Assembly: GCF_039528515.1 (NCBI RefSeq)
Contig: NZ_BAAALT010000034.1
Coordinates: 1-64,000, forward strand
Origin: Luedemannella flava
Lineage (GTDB): Bacteria > Actinomycetota > Actinomycetes > Mycobacteriales > Micromonosporaceae
Length of the DNA: 64,000 bases
Reading direction: 5' to 3'
Part shown: in pieces, positions 61,701 to 64,000 of the stretch
Numbering within the stretch: position 1 is the first letter of the stretch
Layout: each line of letters starts with the position of its first letter
Notes under the pieces: model-generated
Databases searched by the model: none
Told to the model about the DNA's origin: nothing
The model's input: only the letters and a program-made list of their open reading frames with translations
Position numbers and translations under genes: made by a program

Positions 61701-62978
61701 TCAGTGCCCCAACAGCCCCGCGCGCACCAGGCGCCGGGCCGCCGCCGGGTGCGGGCCGGCGAGCAGACCGGCCGCTGCCAGCACGTACTCGTGATCGACG
61801 AGGACCCGCGCGGCGGTCGGCACGCGCCACCCACCCGCGTGGTCCGCGAGGATCGCGTCGAGCACGGCGGCGGCAGCCGCCGGCTCGGCGTGACGCAGAA
61901 CACCACCGGACCCGACCACGAGCCGAACCCGGCGCAGGTCCCGGTCGCGCCCGTGCCGGCGCGCGGCGACCGTCGCGGCGATGGTCGCGAGTCGCAGGTC
62001 AACGGAGTGATCCGCGGAAAGCAGCGACGGGTCGGCCGCCCGCTGCGCGGCCGATGACGCCAGCGCCGCGTCGTGCGGCAGGCGTTCGGCGACCGCCGCG
62101 TCCAGGACGCCCGTGGCGCTCCACCGCACGCCCAGGTCGCCCTCGACGGTGCGCCCGCGCCACAGGGTGCCGGCCACGTCGGCGCTGGTCGCCCCGTCGG
62201 GCCGCAACACCGAGTACACGTCGGTGGTCGCCCCGCCCACGTCCACGACCAGCAGGTCGCCACCCAGCTCGTCGGCGAGCAGTTCCACGGCCGTGAGCAC
62301 CACGTCGGGCGTCGCGCCGCGCACCAGCGACGCGAACCGCGGCCCCCGCGACAGGCCCTTGCCGCCGATGACGTGCCGCAGGAACACCTCCCGGATCGCG
62401 GCGCGCGCCGGCTGTGGGTTGAGTTCGCCGATGCGCGGCAGGACGTTGTCGGTCACGACCACGGGCACGCCGTGCTCACCGAGGTGGGCCGCCACGGCGT
62501 CGCGCGCCTCGGCGTTCCCGGCGAGTACGACGGGAACGCGCGTCCGGGCGCCCGCCAACCGCGCGGCGTTGTGGCGCAGCACGTCCTCGTCGCCGCCGTC
62601 GGTACCCCCGGCCAGCAGGATCACGTCGGGATTCGCCTGTCTGAGCGCGGTGAGGCCCGCGCGGTCGAGGCGGCCCGCCGCCACGTGCACGACCCGGGCG
62701 CCGGCGGTCAGGCCGACCCGTCGCCCGGCCTCGGCGGTGACCCGTTGCTCGTAGCCGATGACGGCCAGGCGCAGCCCTCCGCCGGCCGACGAGCAGACAT
62801 GGACCTCGTCCGCGTCGGCGGCGCCGGCCGCCGCGATCGCGGCGTCGAGGCCGCGCAGCACGTCGGTGCCGATCGTGGTGGGATGCGCGGCGGTCGCCAC
62901 CAGGGCGCCCGCGTCGAGGTCGACGACGGCGACCTTGGTGTACGTGGAGCCGACGTCGGCGCAGACCGCGACCGTCAC
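61701..62978 (-). CDS. GlmL/MutL-type ATPase of a B12 aminomutase system
   Basis: This is a 425-residue actin-like ATPase of the GlmL family. It has phosphate 1 motif CADVGSTYTKVAVVDLD, HVCSSAGGGLRLAV, GGTDGGDEDVL, phosphate 2 motif LLVVDVGGATTDVYSV and a late LVVGSGGVLRH. GlmL relatives accompany coenzyme-B12 carbon-skeleton and amino mutases and are thought to help their reactivation. The GTG start overlaps the Kal-like stop. It is not the DNA-repair MutL. Confidence 0.82.
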   Translation of the reverse strand: MTVAVCADVGSTYTKVAVVDLDAGALVATAAHPTTIGTDVLRGLDAAIAAAGAADADEVHVCSSAGGGLRLAVIGYEQRVTAEAGRRVGLTAGARVVHVAAGRLDRAGLTALRQANPDVILLAGGTDGGDEDVLRHNAARLAGARTRVPVVLAGNAEARDAVAAHLGEHGVPVVVTDNVLPRIGELNPQPARAAIREVFLRHVIGGKGLSRGPRFASLVRGATPDVVLTAVELLADELGGDLLVVDVGGATTDVYSVLRPDGATSADVAGTLWRGRTVEGDLGVRWSATGVLDAAVAERLPHDAALASSAAQRAADPSLLSADHSVDLRLATIAATVAARRHGRDRDLRRVRLVVGSGGVLRHAEPAAAAAVLDAILADHAGGWRVPTAARVLVDHEYVLAAAGLLAGPHPAAARRLVRAGLLGH

Positions 62979-63349
62979 GGCTTCGGCGGCACCACGACCG
63001 TGCCGGTGGCCCGCACGGCCACGACGGGCTCGGCGAGGACCTCGGCGGCGGACTCGCCGAGGTCGGGCCGGCCCCGGCAGACGACCCGGCACTCGAAGTC
63101 GATGGTGCGGCTGCGAGTGCCCATCCGGGTCACCGTCCCGGCGATCTCGAGCACGTCGCCCGCCCTGACGGGGGCGAGGAACTGCACGTCCGCATAGGAC
63201 GCGAAGAGCCCCTCGTCGCCGTCGAGCTGAATGCAGATCTCCGTCGCCACGTCCCCGAACAGCCCCAGCGAATAGGCGCCGTCAACGAGCTGACCCGCGT
63301 AGTGCGCGTGCGCGTAGGGGACATACCGGCGATGGGTAACCGTGATCAT
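62975..63349 (-). CDS. kal: Hotdog-fold ammonia-lyase, 3-aminobutyryl-CoA ammonia-lyase (Kal)-like
   Basis: This is a 124-residue hotdog protein with HYAGQLVDGAYSLGLFGDVATEICIQLDGDEGLFASYADVQFLAPVRAGD, the pattern of Kal from the lysine fermentation pathway. Kal removes ammonia from L-3-aminobutyryl-CoA to give crotonyl-CoA. It lies between kamE and the GlmL-like gene with four-base overlaps on both sides, which supports the pathway assignment. Confidence 0.8.
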   Translation of the reverse strand: MITVTHRRYVPYAHAHYAGQLVDGAYSLGLFGDVATEICIQLDGDEGLFASYADVQFLAPVRAGDVLEIAGTVTRMGTRSRTIDFECRVVCRGRPDLGESAAEVLAEPVVAVRATGTVVVPPKP

Positions 63350-64000
63350 GCCGTCACCAGCTTGTCGACCAGGTAGGACGCGACCTCGCGCGGGGTGGTG
63401 CCGCGGCCGAAGATGCGGTCCACGCCCAGTTCCTCGGTGGCCAGCTCGTCGAAGCGGGGGCCGCCGACCACGAGCAGCGGCCGCCTGCCGGCCGGGAACG
63501 CCTCCCGGAACGCCGCCGACATCTCCATCGTGTTCTGCAGGTGCGCGTCGCGTTGCGTGACCACCTGGCTGACCAGCACCGCGTCGGCCTTCTCGGCGCG
63601 GGCCCGGTTGACCAGCTCGGGCACGGTCACCTGGGCGCCGAGGTTGCTGACCGCGAACTCCCGGTAGGACTCCAGGCCCTTCTCCCCCGCGATCCCCTTG
63701 AGGTTGAGGATCGCGTCGATGCCCACGGTGTGCGCGTCGTCGCCGATGCAGGCGCCCACCACGGTCAGCTTGCGGCGCAGCTTCTGCTTGATCAGTGTGT
63801 TGATCTCCTTGGCGGAGCGCAGCGGGAAGTCCCGCTCGGCCACCACGACCCTGCTCAGGTCCACGAGGTGGTTGACCTTGCCGTAGACGACGAAGAACGT
63901 GTAGCCCTCCCCCATCTGCTTCGCGTGCACGACCATCGCCGGGTCCATGCCCATCTTCGCGGCCAGTTGCAGCGCCGCGCCCTCGGCCCGCTTGTCCGCC
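63346..64000 (-). CDS. kamE: Lysine 5,6-aminomutase beta subunit (5' end beyond window)
   Basis: The frame is open from the stop at 63346 to the window edge, so the N-terminal part is missing. The B12-binding motif DxHxxG is seen in GACIGDDAHTVGIDAILN, with the family segments GYTFFVVYGKVNHLVDLSRV, SQVVTQRDAHLQNT and VGGPRFDELATEELGVDRIFGRG. With KamD it moves the terminal amino group of beta-lysine or D-lysine using adenosylcobalamin and PLP. kamD should lie just outside the window. Confidence 0.88.
   Translation of the reverse strand, partial: ADKRAEGAALQLAAKMGMDPAMVVHAKQMGEGYTFFVVYGKVNHLVDLSRVVVAERDFPLRSAKEINTLIKQKLRRKLTVVGACIGDDAHTVGIDAILNLKGIAGEKGLESYREFAVSNLGAQVTVPELVNRARAEKADAVLVSQVVTQRDAHLQNTMEMSAAFREAFPAGRRPLLVVGGPRFDELATEELGVDRIFGRGTTPREVASYLVDKLVTA

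Noticed and set aside
61701..62978. Possible DNA mismatch-repair MutL
   Set aside because: The actin-like ATPase motifs and the linkage to kamE and kal identify the unrelated GlmL/MutL mutase-associated family.

Overview
The window is about 64 kb of GC-rich actinomycete chromosome. GTG starts, ATGA/GTGA gene overlaps, an rbpA gene, a split Lnt plus Dpm1-type synthase pair and CBM2-tailed secreted enzymes all fit a filamentous actinomycete. Micromonosporaceae is the likeliest family, but that is inferred from gene style and not shown by a marker gene. I saw no rRNA, tRNA, CRISPR array or intact insertion sequence.

Left part (1-26 kb). A cellulose-binding tail and a small membrane protein precede a complete minus-strand aerobic CO dehydrogenase operon, coxM-coxS-coxL-(XdhC/CoxI-YHS)-coxD-coxE. 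Its large subunit carries the AYxCSFR loop of true (form I) CO dehydrogenases. Next come regulators and transporters: LysR, a TetR/ABC exporter operon with a palindromic operator, and a TetR/GAP operon whose 34-bp perfect palindrome touches the tetR start codon. An RNA ligase gene (rtcB) follows; its 5' leader encodes a 17-residue peptide with eight arginines followed by an intrinsic terminator. A MerR-PP2C fusion is coupled to an MFS transporter. Then come three tandem paralogues of small secreted proteins built on a Gly-x-x-x repeat with two cysteines, with a decayed copy of a neighbouring DUF4180 gene that records the duplication. A plus-strand run of mostly overlapping genes (2H phosphoesterase, MFS, hydrolase, secreted glycosidase, phosphatase, methyltransferase) ends this part.

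Middle part (26-50 kb). This is an accessory, rearranged zone rich in gene remnants: a P-loop fragment, DUF6326, PPOX, MTHFR-like and methyltransferase pieces. A 163-bp near-identical repeat lies at 31.3 and 48.0 kb. At one copy a histidine kinase survives and DUF6326 is reduced to 17 codons; at the other DUF6326 survives and the kinase is reduced to its first codons. Between the copies lie a two-component system, a GNAT-PLP aminotransferase fusion coupled to a CdsA-like gene, and a tightly overlapping operon of glycosyltransferase, Rieske oxygenase alpha and beta, MFS exporter, a carboxymuconolactone-decarboxylase-like protein and a Cys-rich protein. These look like small-molecule tailoring genes. 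A glucuronoyl esterase-CBM2 gene sits behind a LacI-type palindrome.

Right part (50-64 kb). Mostly housekeeping and salvage genes: HAD phosphatases, NADAR, a uridine-kinase-like protein, an amidase, proline iminopeptidase and an ABC-F ATPase with a possible leader peptide. Then come rbpA behind an exact sigma-R-type promoter, fxsA, a polyprenol-phosphate mannose synthase and lnt. The window ends in a coenzyme-B12 lysine pathway operon (kamE, a Kal-like hotdog ammonia-lyase and a GlmL/MutL-type ATPase), with kamE cut by the window edge.
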